From Acetomicrobium sp. UBA5826 (lineage in GTDB: Bacteria > Synergistota > Synergistia > Synergistales > Acetomicrobiaceae), in contig NZ_DJHF01000017.1 of NCBI RefSeq assembly GCF_002433005.1, positions 22,613 through 86,612 of the forward strand: a DNA stretch of 64,000 nucleotides, written 5' to 3'. Shown here piece by piece: positions 33,801-41,941 of the stretch. Both the position numbers and the translations under genes were made by a program. How positions within the stretch are numbered: the stretch's first letter is position 1; every line of letters starts with the position of its first letter. The notes beneath the pieces were generated by a model. That model was not told where the DNA came from. It saw only the letters and a list, made by a program, of their open reading frames with translations, and ran no database searches.

Positions 33801-34193
33801 TTGGACATCAGCAAGGCGAGCGAAGGTGCAATGGAAAAATACGGATGGATTGCAAAGGTTTTAGCCTCCAAGAAAGCCCAAGATATTATTTCTATAGATA
33901 TCAGCGAGGTTTCCGGGTTCGCCGATATCTTTTTCATCTCAAACAGCAATTCAGAGAGCCATATGAAAGCCCTTTTAGATGTCATAACGGATGCGCTGGA
34001 TGAACGCCAAATTACTTATGCAGTCGAAGGCAGAGACAGTAACTTGTGGCGTTTGATAGATTGCGGCGACGTAATCATTCACATCTTCAGTCAGGAAGGA
34101 CGAAAATTTTACGACTTGGAGCGCATCTGGGGAGATGTACCTATACTACATTACGACGAAGACGGAGAACCTGTAGCGGTACTTAACGCATAG
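33801..34193 (+). CDS. rsfS: Ribosome silencing factor RsfS
   Basis: Protein of 130 aa that binds L14 and blocks subunit joining when nutrients are low. Family motifs: ISIDISEVSGFADIFFISN, AVEGRDSNLWRLIDCGDVIIHIF and YDLERIWGDVP. The start is TTG 33801 with GGAGGGGTGA before it. An 81 bp gap separates it from the LCP gene and contains a TATAAT (33753-33758) without a clear -35. It ends at a strong terminator. Confidence 0.95.
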   Translation: MDISKASEGAMEKYGWIAKVLASKKAQDIISIDISEVSGFADIFFISNSNSESHMKALLDVITDALDERQITYAVEGRDSNLWRLIDCGDVIIHIFSQEGRKFYDLERIWGDVPILHYDEDGEPVAVLNA

Positions 34194-34280
34194 AAAGCAA
34201 TATTAAATATCAATATTATTATTATTAAATATCAAGCAGTAATAATATTAGCAAGCATTAACTTCTGCTATAGGCAAGTA

Positions 34281-34329
34281 ACACATAAGACCAGGATCAG
34301 AAAAAGAGCACCTGGTCTTATGTGTTTTT
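34281..34329 (+). terminator. Rho-independent terminator after rsfS
   Basis: A perfect 15-bp stem, ACACATAAGACCAGG (34281-34295) and CCTGGTCTTATGTGT (34311-34325) with a 15-base loop, is followed by TTTT on the plus strand. It closes the rplU-rsfS transcript and separates it from the convergent tpiA. The rest of the 250 bp gap is A+T-rich with a repeated ATTAAATATCAA. Confidence 0.9.
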
Positions 34330-34443
34330 CATAGTGTCCTATAATGTATCTTATGTTACATTGGATCGAAATTCAAAGCTTTTATCAAGGGTTATAAATC
34401 AAAACTAAATCTGCTCTATCATAATCACCGCTCATATTCATGT

Positions 34444-35253
34444 TTACTGTAGAGCTTCGATCGTGTTTCTTGCAATTCCCAAAAAGCTTCCAACGTCTAA
34501 TGACGCGCCGCCAATCAAAGCACCATCAATATCTTTCTGTTCCATCAAACCCTTTGCATTATCGGGTTTTACGCTTCCGCCATATAGGATTCGAATGCCC
34601 TTGGCAGCTGTGGAACCAAACCTTTCTTCGATAAATTTTCTTATATATGCACATACGCTTTGAGCATCCTCATCGCTGGCCTTACGGCCCGTTCCAATGG
34701 CCCAAACAGGCTCATAGGCTATAACTATATTGTCTTTGATATTTTCGTACTCTCTGAGGCCTCTCAAAGCCTCCTCCAGCTGTCTTTTAACTACGGATTC
34801 GGTAATTCCCTCATCCCTTTCCTCGAGCGTCTCCCCAACGCACAGCACGGGCTTTAGTCCTATCTCTAAAGCTTTGATCATCTTCTTCCCGATCGTCTCG
34901 TCCGATTCGCCAAATATGTGACGCCTTTCACTATGTCCAAGGATCACATATTTACACCCTACTTCCATTAACATTTCCCCGGCTATTTCGCCTGTAAAGG
35001 CTCCGCTATCCTCCCAATGCATGTTTTGAGCACCCAAGGAAAGGGAGATATCCGCCGAAGCAATTTCTCTACCAGCGGTCTCTAAACTGACGAAGGGCGG
35101 GAATATACCGAGTTCTACTTTGTTTTCTTTTAAAAACCCTTTAAGAGACGTATCTTTTGCTATAGCTGCAAAAAGCTCGACGATAAATTCCTTCGTCTCC
35201 TTGGGTCCTTTGTGCATCTTCCAATTGCCTGCAAGAAAAGGAACTCTTCTCAT
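34444..35253 (-). CDS. tpiA: Triosephosphate isomerase
   Basis: Glycolytic enzyme of 269 aa that interconverts DHAP and glyceraldehyde-3-phosphate in the cytoplasm; slightly longer than the usual 250. Family features: GNWKMHKG, ILGHSERR (catalytic His), AYEPVWAIGTGRKAS (catalytic Glu) and the phosphate-binding ILYGGSVKPDN. AAGGAGGATCAACC precedes the ATG. Last gene of the long minus-strand run and of gap-pgk-tpiA. Confidence 0.97.
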   Translation of the reverse strand: MRRVPFLAGNWKMHKGPKETKEFIVELFAAIAKDTSLKGFLKENKVELGIFPPFVSLETAGREIASADISLSLGAQNMHWEDSGAFTGEIAGEMLMEVGCKYVILGHSERRHIFGESDETIGKKMIKALEIGLKPVLCVGETLEERDEGITESVVKRQLEEALRGLREYENIKDNIVIAYEPVWAIGTGRKASDEDAQSVCAYIRKFIEERFGSTAAKGIRILYGGSVKPDNAKGLMEQKDIDGALIGGASLDVGSFLGIARNTIEALQ

Positions 35254-35276
35254 GGTTGATCCTCCTTAATTAAAGT

Positions 35277-35305
35277 CAAGCGGAGCACTTTTGGCGCTCC
35301 GCTTG
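35277..35305. other. Intercistronic hairpin between pgk and tpiA
   Basis: A perfect 10-bp stem, CAAGCGGAGC (35277-35286) and GCTCCGCTTG (35296-35305) with a 9-base loop. Read on the minus strand it is followed by ACTTTAATTAA, then the tpiA ribosome site. It may stabilise the gap-pgk message end or cause partial termination before tpiA. Confidence 0.6.
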
Positions 35306-35331
35306 CGTGATCTTCCCTAATCTTCTAATTT

Positions 35332-36525
35332 TTATTCACCCAACAGGGGCTCGATACCGGGAAGCATCTTACCCTCCATAAACTCAAGGCTGGCTCCGCC
35401 TCCCGTGGAAACGTGAGACATTTGATCGGAAAATCCGAGCATATTCACGGCCGCAGCGGTGTCTCCCCCACCGACAACTGTGTGTCCGCCATTTTTAGTG
35501 ACTTGTGCTACAGCAAATGCCACCTTTTCGGTACCGGCTCTGAAGGGCTCTAGTTCAAATACTCCCATAGGACCGTTCCAAAAAACTGTTTTTGCTTTGC
35601 CTATTATCTTGCTAAAATTATCAATGGACTTTGGTCCAATATCAAGGGCCATCATGTCCTCCGGTATTGGCGTCTCAAGATTTACGACAGATGTCGGCAC
35701 ATCGGCTTTTACGTCTGGCGCTGCGACGGAATCAACGGGAAGATGAATCTCAACACCCCTGGAACGGGAAAGCTCAAGCATTTCCTTAGCATATTCCAGT
35801 TTTTCTACTTCACACAAAGATTTTCCTATTCCATATCCCCTAGCCTTTAGGAAGGTATATGCCATGCCTCCGCCTATGATGATGTGATCAACCTTGGAAA
35901 TGAGGTTCTCGATAACTCCTATTTTATCCGACACCTTGGCTCCCCCTAAGATAAGTACATAGGGATGAGCCGGATTGTCCCTTACAAGGCTGAGGGAATC
36001 GATTTCTCTTTTTACGAGAAAACCTGCAAAGGACGTCAGATAATCGACCACCCCACGTGTAGAAGCATGTGCTCTATGGGCAGCGCTAAAGGCATCCATT
36101 ACGAAAACCTCAAAGGGCTTTGCAAGCTCTTTCGCAAAGCCGGGGTCATTTTTAGTCTCCCCCTTATAGAAACGTACATTTTCCAAGACGAGCACTTCTT
36201 TTTGTTGCTGAGAGGCAACTGCGCGTGTTACTTCTTCGCCAATGCAATCTGGAATAAAAGTAACCTTCCATCCGGTCAATGTCTTTAAATGCTCTGCTAC
36301 GGGCTTAAGCGAGAACTGCGGATCCCGTCCCTCTTTAGGGCGACCTAAGTGGGATACCAGAGCGAGATGGGCTCCGCTATTTCTCAAAAACGTTAAAGTA
36401 TCGAGGTGTGCTTTAATGCGCGTGTCATCGGTAACGACACCGTCCTTCATAGGCACATTAAAATCGACCCTGACTAGAACTTTTTTACCTGATACGTCTT
36501 TGGAGTCTGGGATCCTCAATTTCAT
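35332..36525 (-). CDS. pgk: Phosphoglycerate kinase
   Basis: Glycolytic kinase of 397 aa that makes ATP from 1,3-bisphosphoglycerate. Motifs: VRVDFNVPM, VSHLGRPK, ILGGAKVSDKIGVI, and the nucleotide-binding VGGGDTAAAV near the C-terminus. I chose ATG 36525 (MKLRIPD) with AGGTGG eight bases upstream; an in-frame TTG at 36531 is possible. It follows gap by 18 bp. Confidence 0.97.
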   Translation of the reverse strand: MKLRIPDSKDVSGKKVLVRVDFNVPMKDGVVTDDTRIKAHLDTLTFLRNSGAHLALVSHLGRPKEGRDPQFSLKPVAEHLKTLTGWKVTFIPDCIGEEVTRAVASQQQKEVLVLENVRFYKGETKNDPGFAKELAKPFEVFVMDAFSAAHRAHASTRGVVDYLTSFAGFLVKREIDSLSLVRDNPAHPYVLILGGAKVSDKIGVIENLISKVDHIIIGGGMAYTFLKARGYGIGKSLCEVEKLEYAKEMLELSRSRGVEIHLPVDSVAAPDVKADVPTSVVNLETPIPEDMMALDIGPKSIDNFSKIIGKAKTVFWNGPMGVFELEPFRAGTEKVAFAVAQVTKNGGHTVVGGGDTAAAVNMLGFSDQMSHVSTGGGASLEFMEGKMLPGIEPLLGE

Positions 36526-36543
36526 ATGCAACCACCTGCCTGA

Positions 36544-37557
36544 CTAGAGCGATTTTGCAACGTAGTTTGCCAAATCGACCAGCCTGCAGGAATAGCCCCA
36601 TTCGTTGTCGTACCATGCAAAGACCTTAACCGTGCTGTCTATTGCCATCGTTTGATTGGGCATAAAAATAGCAGAATGGGGATCTCCTATGAAGTCAGCG
36701 GACACCAAAGGACCGGGTTCGTAGGCGAGAATGCCTTTCAATTCTCCTTCCGCGTATTTTTTCATTGCTGCATTGATTTCTTCAACTGTTGCCGGTTTCT
36801 TTAATTCTGCAACCAGATCCACGATGGACACATCAGGCGTAGGAACGCGGAGCGCAATTCCGTTAAGCAATCCCTTCAATTCCGGAATTACCTTGCCTAT
36901 GGCCTTTGCTGCACCCGTAGATGTAGGAATTATAGAAAGGCCCGCAGCTCTGCCGCGAGCGGGGTCTTTTTTATGGGGGAAATCCAAAGTCACCTGGTCG
37001 TTCGTATAAGAATGCGCCGTAGTCATGAGCCCACGCAAAATACCGAATTCCTTGTGCAACACCTTAACTAAAGGAGCAAGGCAATTTGTGGTACAAGACG
37101 CATTGGAGATGATTACATGTTTGGTAGGATCATATTTATCTTCATTTACTCCCATTACTATTGTGATGTCTTCATTGCTGGCAGGTGCCGAAATTATTAC
37201 CTTTTTAGCTCCTGCTGCCAAATGAGCTTTTGCCTTTTCTCCATCGGTGAATCGACCCGTAGATTCCACAACGACATCTACTCCGAGGTCCTTCCACGGA
37301 AGTTTGGAAGGGTCCGGCTCAGCGCACACCGTTATCTTATGCCCATCGATAATTATATAATCACCGTCCACTTTCACTTCGCCAGGATAACGACGATGGA
37401 CGGAATCATATTTGAAGAGATAGCCCAATATCTCCGGCGATGCCAAATCATTGACGGCAACTACCTCGCATTCTTTTTGGGCATTGTATTGCATCAAAGC
37501 CCTCAAAAACAAACGTCCAATACGCCCAAAACCATTTATAGCTATTTTTTTTGTCAT
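36544..37557 (-). CDS. gap: Glyceraldehyde-3-phosphate dehydrogenase
   Basis: NAD-dependent enzyme of 337 aa in the cytoplasm. N-terminal [10 protein letters not shown], active-site [12 protein letters not shown] with the catalytic Cys, and the [12 protein letters not shown] end segment are diagnostic. I chose ATG 37557 (MTKKIAING) with GGGAGG in front; a GTG at 37569 overlaps that site. It has its own promoter (37636-37664) behind whiA and a candidate operator in the leader. First gene of gap-pgk-tpiA. Confidence 0.97.
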   Translation of the reverse strand: MTKKIAINGFGRIGRLFLRALMQYNAQKECEVVAVNDLASPEILGYLFKYDSVHRRYPGEVKVDGDYIIIDGHKITVCAEPDPSKLPWKDLGVDVVVESTGRFTDGEKAKAHLAAGAKKVIISAPASNEDITIVMGVNEDKYDPTKHVIISNASCTTNCLAPLVKVLHKEFGILRGLMTTAHSYTNDQVTLDFPHKKDPARGRAAGLSIIPTSTGAAKAIGKVIPELKGLLNGIALRVPTPDVSIVDLVAELKKPATVEEINAAMKKYAEGELKGILAYEPGPLVSADFIGDPHSAIFMPNQTMAIDSTVKVFAWYDNEWGYSCRLVDLANYVAKSL

Positions 37558-37594
37558 AATACACTCCACCTCCCGTAAGCTTTAGAAGATCAAC

Positions 37595-37664
37595 TTGCAA
37601 CCTGGTTGTTCGAAATTAGGTGCAACTTATATTATATTTTAACAGCCGTGATGGGTTATTACAA
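37595..37664 (-). promoter_or_regulatory. gap promoter and candidate operator
   Basis: On the minus strand TTGTAA (37659-37664) and TAAAAT (37636-37641) are 17 bases apart, directly after the whiA stop, giving a transcript start near 37628. Just downstream lie repeated TTGCAAC-like elements: GTGCAAC (37620-37626, plus-strand reading) and TTGCAACCTGGTTG (37595-37608). This is where the CggR operator sits in Bacillus, though the sequence differs. It resembles the palindrome before the modA-like gene. Confidence 0.5.
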
Positions 37665-37670
37665 ATCGAA

Positions 37671-38573
37671 TCATGAGCCGGAAAATTCGACTTCTTCGAA
37701 ACCGCCATCCAGGTCTATATCGATGATTTCTTTTATGATGTTTTCAAGTTTGTTCCATCTGTATTCTACAGTGCTTTTACTTACGGGCTTAGATAACAAT
37801 TGCCCGACTTCCCGAAGAGTAGCACTGGGGTAGTTTAGTCGTACAAGCACTAGATCCTGCATATATGCAGGAAGATCGTTTATAATGCCGGACTTAACGA
37901 GCAATTTACTAATATACAGCTGTTTTTCGGCCGCTTGAAGGCTTTTTCTGATATTGGACGTGTCACAATTAACCTGTTTATTCGCTCTACTTTTAACGGA
38001 TCGGATTATAAATTTTTCCTCGACCATAAGAGAGGTCTTCATAAGTTCCATGCCCGCAAGAAGCCTCGTGATGGATTCGTGGCTACGAACCTGCACCTCG
38101 TAACTGCCAGAACGATTTCTAAAAGTATTCTTTATTCCCTTGGCATTTATGAAAGCTAATAGCTTATCGCATAACTTATCATTTTTAATCCTGAAGACTA
38201 AGTGATAGCCGTTTTTAGGCCAGAATATTGAACCGCAGCTGCCAAACAACCCCCGCAACCATGCCCAAGAGGCTTTTGATCTGGAGATGTCTTCGTAAAT
38301 ATCAAAGGGTAAAATCAACTTTACCCGACCTTTTTTGTTTTCGGGAACTCTCATATAAGACGAAATATTAACATCCGACCATCGCGTATATTTCCAGAGC
38401 GAATAAAGCCTCCTAAAGACATACAATCGCAGCGATGCGCATATTGCATAGTTCATCTTTTGCTTGACAAAAATTCCCTCTATGATTCCTGAACATTCGG
38501 TATCGGTCCTGCTTTTATCGAAAGATACGCTATTTATCCACTCATCCCAGAAAATTGAATCGATTCTTTCCAT
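37671..38573 (-). CDS. whiA: WhiA-like DNA-binding protein
   Basis: Protein of about 300 aa with a degenerate LAGLIDADG homing-endonuclease fold (about residues 70-215; LRGLFGSCGSIFWPKNGYHL) and a C-terminal helix-turn-helix (YPSATLREVGQLLSKPVSKSTVEYRWNKLE, about 255-285). Its N-terminal part is divergent. In Actinobacteria and Firmicutes WhiA affects division and sporulation genes. I chose ATG 38573 (MERIDSIFWDEW) with AAAAGGAAAT before it; the frame is open to 38615. It overlaps yvcK by 40 bp, the standard rapZ-yvcK-whiA order. Confidence 0.88.
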   Translation of the reverse strand: MERIDSIFWDEWINSVSFDKSRTDTECSGIIEGIFVKQKMNYAICASLRLYVFRRLYSLWKYTRWSDVNISSYMRVPENKKGRVKLILPFDIYEDISRSKASWAWLRGLFGSCGSIFWPKNGYHLVFRIKNDKLCDKLLAFINAKGIKNTFRNRSGSYEVQVRSHESITRLLAGMELMKTSLMVEEKFIIRSVKSRANKQVNCDTSNIRKSLQAAEKQLYISKLLVKSGIINDLPAYMQDLVLVRLNYPSATLREVGQLLSKPVSKSTVEYRWNKLENIIKEIIDIDLDGGFEEVEFSGS

Positions 38574-39709
38574 ATTTCCTTTTCCCTCGCACTTCTTGCT
38601 ATCTTCATCAGACATTCGGCTAATTTAATTGAATCATGCCGGACCGCCCCTTCTTCAATCTTACATAACTCATCCTCAATTAAGTATATACCGATTTTCT
38701 TGAACTTCTCCCTTTCCTCGGGTGTTAACAACAACGGCATCGAACCTTGGGCAACATATTTTGATACAATTTCATGAGGTAAAGCCTTAGAATTGGCCAC
38801 TACAAAGTCAGGAAAGCCTTTTAAAACTTTACTGATCCATCTCACGTGGTCCCATACGGTAAACCCTTCGGTTTCGTAAGGTTGAGTCATGAGGTTGCAA
38901 ACATAAACAACCGGCGTTGAAGAAGTTTTAACGGAATCGGCGACTTTTTCCACAAGGAGGTTGGGTATGACACTGGTAAAAAGACTGCCCGGTCCAAGGA
39001 TTATAAGATCGGCATTTTCAATTGCCTTCAACGTCTCGGGCAGTGGCTTTACGCTCTTAGGCTCAAGCCAGATATCGTCCAGGCATTTGCCGTAATTTGT
39101 GATATTCAACTCACCCTCAATTCTCTCACCGTTTTTAGTTTTTCCCACTAAAGTTACGCTTTCAGTGGTAACCGGGAGAACTTGTCCCCTTATAGCCAGC
39201 ATATTATTCAATTCCTCTATTCCCTTTCTGAAGTCACCAGCTATTTCCGTAGCTGCAAGGAGAAGCAGGTTGCCCAAACTGTGGCCGGTTAATTCTCCGC
39301 GATCAAATCGAAAGTTAAGAAGCCTGTTTAAAGAACTATCATCTTCAGCAAGAGCTAAAAGGCAATTTCTGATATCACCCGGCGGCAATACCCCCCACTC
39401 CTGGCGCAAACGCCCGGAGCTGCCACCCTCATCGGTCACTGTAACGACGGCCGTTATATTTCTGGTAAAACATTTCAAACCCCTCAACAAAGCAGCCAGC
39501 CCTGTTCCTCCGCCAATAGCGACCATGTAGGGCCCCATAGAAAGCCTCTGACGCGACGCGCTGAGATAGACATCCCTATATTTTTCTTTATTTTTTTCCC
39601 TGTCTTTTGCCATACCGTCGTTAGTGGAATCAGCTGCTTTCTTAGAAAATATATAAGCCACAGCTCCACCCAAAAATGCACCGGCAAAAAAACTAACCAG
39701 CGACGACAT
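38534..39709 (-). CDS. yvcK: YvcK/CofD-like gluconeogenesis and wall-precursor factor, membrane-anchored
   Basis: Protein of 391 aa of the YvcK (GlmR) family. In Bacillus it binds UDP-GlcNAc and supports growth on gluconeogenic carbon and wall synthesis. The nucleotide-binding start is VAIGGGTGLAALLRGLK near residue 62, followed by VTVTDEGGSSGRLR, PPGDIRNCL and LILGPGSLFTSVIPNLL near 250. Unlike the Bacillus protein, a hydrophobic helix (LVSFFAGAFLGGAVAYIF, residues 4-21) precedes a charged linker, so it may be tethered to the membrane. It overlaps rapZ by 17 bp. Confidence 0.92.
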   Translation of the reverse strand: MSSLVSFFAGAFLGGAVAYIFSKKAADSTNDGMAKDREKNKEKYRDVYLSASRQRLSMGPYMVAIGGGTGLAALLRGLKCFTRNITAVVTVTDEGGSSGRLRQEWGVLPPGDIRNCLLALAEDDSSLNRLLNFRFDRGELTGHSLGNLLLLAATEIAGDFRKGIEELNNMLAIRGQVLPVTTESVTLVGKTKNGERIEGELNITNYGKCLDDIWLEPKSVKPLPETLKAIENADLIILGPGSLFTSVIPNLLVEKVADSVKTSSTPVVYVCNLMTQPYETEGFTVWDHVRWISKVLKGFPDFVVANSKALPHEIVSKYVAQGSMPLLLTPEEREKFKKIGIYLIEDELCKIEEGAVRHDSIKLAECLMKIARSAREKEIWKESIQFSGMSG

Positions 39710-40664
39710 CGCTCACTTTCTCCTTATCCTTTTCTATATCCCGATGCCTGATAATACACTTTTCTCCATCGGCCGACAGCTCTTTGGCAAGCCATTCGGA
39801 ATAGGCAACGGAACGATGCCTCCCTCCTGTACAGCCAACGGCAATGTGCACCTGCGGTTTGCCCGTTTTTCGATATAAGGGAAGAATCAGCTTTATCAAA
39901 CGCAAAGATTCGTTGTAAAATTTCTCAGTTTCAGTGAAATTTAACAGATACTCCTGAACCTCAACGTCTACCCCGGTAAGATTACGAAGGGGTGGGCAAT
40001 AAAATGGATTTTCCAAGAATCTTACGTCAAAAACGTAATCACAGTCCGAAGGGATGCCATATTTATATCCAAAGGAGGTTATGATAACCGATGGTTCCGC
40101 ATCCATCATGCCCAATGATTTTAACAAGGCATCCTTCAGCTCTTGAATACTTAAATTACTCGTGTCTATTACCACATCGGCCAACTCCCTTACGGGAGCC
40201 ACCACGCTTCTCTCTTTCGAGATCATTACGCTCAAAGGTAGATCTTTGCCCAGAGGGTGCCTTCTTCTCGTCGTTTCATAACGCCTTATTAATATATCGT
40301 CACCGGCATCCAAAAAAATCACCTTAACTAAGGACACTTTGCTTTTGAGCGTCGTTATAACATCTTCAAAACCTTTAAGAAGGATGCCGCCCCTAACATC
40401 AATTACCGCAACTATACCGTTATTGACGGCTGCCTCGTGAGTTTCAAGCATGTCTATCAATTGCGGCAGTATTGCCGGCGGGATATTATCTATGGCATAA
40501 AAACCAATGTCTTCCAATATCTTTAAGGCGGTAGATTTACCACCGCCTGACATTCCTGTAATGATAATACACTTTGAGATGCCTTGCTTCTCATGCTCCT
40601 CATTGTGGTTATTGCACGGTATATCGATTTGCCTTTTATTATTCTTCCCTTCAATGTTGGACAT
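39693..40664 (-). CDS. rapZ: RapZ/YvcJ-family nucleotide-binding protein
   Basis: P-loop ATP/GTP-binding protein of 323 aa. In E. coli RapZ senses glucosamine-6-phosphate and guides RNase E to a small RNA; YvcJ is the Bacillus form. Walker A GMSGGGKST is at residues 37-45, later DAGDDILIRRYETTRRRHPL, and the C-terminal CTGGRHRSVAYSEWLA is diagnostic. About 30 charged residues before the P-loop exceed the usual start. The gene begins inside the end of the mog gene and overlaps yvcK. Confidence 0.93.
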   Translation of the reverse strand: MSNIEGKNNKRQIDIPCNNHNEEHEKQGISKCIIITGMSGGGKSTALKILEDIGFYAIDNIPPAILPQLIDMLETHEAAVNNGIVAVIDVRGGILLKGFEDVITTLKSKVSLVKVIFLDAGDDILIRRYETTRRRHPLGKDLPLSVMISKERSVVAPVRELADVVIDTSNLSIQELKDALLKSLGMMDAEPSVIITSFGYKYGIPSDCDYVFDVRFLENPFYCPPLRNLTGVDVEVQEYLLNFTETEKFYNESLRLIKLILPLYRKTGKPQVHIAVGCTGGRHRSVAYSEWLAKELSADGEKCIIRHRDIEKDKEKVSDVVAG

Positions 40665-41445
40665 GCCTGTCTGTTAGCACCTCCACAGCGTGCCTTAGGG
40701 TAGGAGATACGGCGGAGAAGCATTCTGTTGCCCCTTTTTCACTCCCGGGAAGGGCAACTATAACGGTCTTTCCCCTCGTTACAGCCATTCCCCTGCTCAA
40801 GATGGACATGGGATTGTTTAAAGATGTCGACCAACGCATATACTCGCCTATACCATAGATAATCTTGTCCGATATTTCTAAAATGGCCTCAGGAGTCACA
40901 TCCCTTGGCGAGATACCAGTGCCCCCAGTTATCAAAATTAAATCGAGCCCTACATCATCACACCAATGCCGGACAACCCTCTGTATTTCCTCTATTTCAT
41001 CAGGTACTATATCGTAATTTTTTCTCACTGCACCTATGGATTGGGAAATCTCCTCAAGGGAGGGAGCTGATGTATCTATCAGCTCTCCTTTGCTTCTTCT
41101 GTCGCTGACTGTCAAAATCCCCAAGTTGATGGGGAACCACTCGTCATATTCCATAGATAGACGTAAAAATCCACCCTTGAATATCTCAGCTTCATTGTCA
41201 CTATGTAACTTTAAGATAACCTCTCCGTTGTCAAAGGAAACGAGGTTTTCGCTGTCTTCGACTCCATGAGATAGTACCAACGTCAGAGCCGACTCGTTTA
41301 AGGGCAACAAAGGCATGGGAGCGGTTATAAAAATTTTTTTTACCATCCCATCGACCATAGTCTCTCCCTTATTACCTACATGAAGATATGCCATTGTAAC
41401 GTCCTTTTCGCCATCATAAATTCTTATCAGTCTCTTCTTAATCAT
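40651..41445 (-). CDS. Molybdopterin adenylyltransferase-like protein (MogA/MoaB) with extra N-terminal domain
   Basis: Protein of 264 aa. The C-terminal 160 residues are a MogA/MoaB domain that activates molybdopterin by adenylation: LGILTVSDRRSKGELIDTS, DLILITGGTGISPRDVTPEA and VALPGSEKGATECF. The first 105 residues (IRIYDGEKDVTMAYLHVGNK up to SMEYDEWFP) are not part of normal MogA and were not recognised. I chose ATG 41445, which overlaps the moaC stop (ATGATTAA). Fourth gene after the two moeA genes in the cofactor block. Confidence 0.85.
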   Translation of the reverse strand: MIKKRLIRIYDGEKDVTMAYLHVGNKGETMVDGMVKKIFITAPMPLLPLNESALTLVLSHGVEDSENLVSFDNGEVILKLHSDNEAEIFKGGFLRLSMEYDEWFPINLGILTVSDRRSKGELIDTSAPSLEEISQSIGAVRKNYDIVPDEIEEIQRVVRHWCDDVGLDLILITGGTGISPRDVTPEAILEISDKIIYGIGEYMRWSTSLNNPMSILSRGMAVTRGKTVIVALPGSEKGATECFSAVSPTLRHAVEVLTDRHVQH

Positions 41446-41938
41446 CCTGTGCACTTTCCCTATCCTCCCAAAGGTAGTTGCCGCTTTTGCCGCCGCTTTT
41501 TTCGACCAAGCGTATTGCCTCAAAATGCATTCCCTTGTCTATTCCTTTACACATGTCATATATGGTCAGAAGGGCTACGGAAACTGCCGTCAATGCCTCC
41601 ATCTCTACGCCTGTAACTTCTCTGGCAGATACTTCAGACGTTACCTTTATGCCATGGCGCAATTCATCCAATTCGCACCGAACCTTCACATGATCCAGCC
41701 TTATGTTGTGGCACAGCGGAATTATCTCACAAGTCTTTTTGGCAGCCATTATGCCTGCAAGTTCGGCGACCTTTAAAACATCGCCTTTTGGGACATCGCC
41801 CTTATCAACCATATTATATATTTTATCCGGCAAAATGATCCAACCGCAGGCTACAGCTCTTCTTGAAGTCAAATCTTTCGAACCGACATCTACCATCATA
41901 GGATGACCTGAATCGTCCAGATGCGTTCCAAAGCCCAT
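41438..41938 (-). CDS. moaC: Cyclic pyranopterin monophosphate synthase MoaC
   Basis: Enzyme of 166 aa that completes the first step of molybdopterin synthesis after MoaA, forming cPMP. Motifs: DSGHPMMVDVGSKDLTSRRA, KGDVLKVAELAGIMAAKKT, IPLCHNIRLDHV and the catalytic region VSAREVTGVEMEALTAVSVALLTIYDMCK. It starts 3 bp after moaA and overlaps the mog gene. Confidence 0.97.
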   Translation of the reverse strand: MGFGTHLDDSGHPMMVDVGSKDLTSRRAVACGWIILPDKIYNMVDKGDVPKGDVLKVAELAGIMAAKKTCEIIPLCHNIRLDHVKVRCELDELRHGIKVTSEVSAREVTGVEMEALTAVSVALLTIYDMCKGIDKGMHFEAIRLVEKSGGKSGNYLWEDRESAQDD

Positions 41939-41941
41939 CGC

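Noticed and set aside
34200..34255. A+T-rich repeats (ATTAAATATCAA twice, AATATTATTA/TAATAATATT) considered as an origin or iteron array
   Set aside because: Only two copies, no DnaA boxes and no replication gene nearby; likely just spacer before the terminator.
37117..37578. Open frame of 153 codons on the plus strand opposite gap
   Set aside because: It is antisense to a fully conserved enzyme, has no ribosome site and no family character; it follows from the codon usage of gap.
36544..37664. CggR-type control of gap
   Set aside because: No cggR gene lies before gap and the Bacillus CGGGAC operator is absent; only the different TTGCAAC-like repeats were retained as a candidate site.
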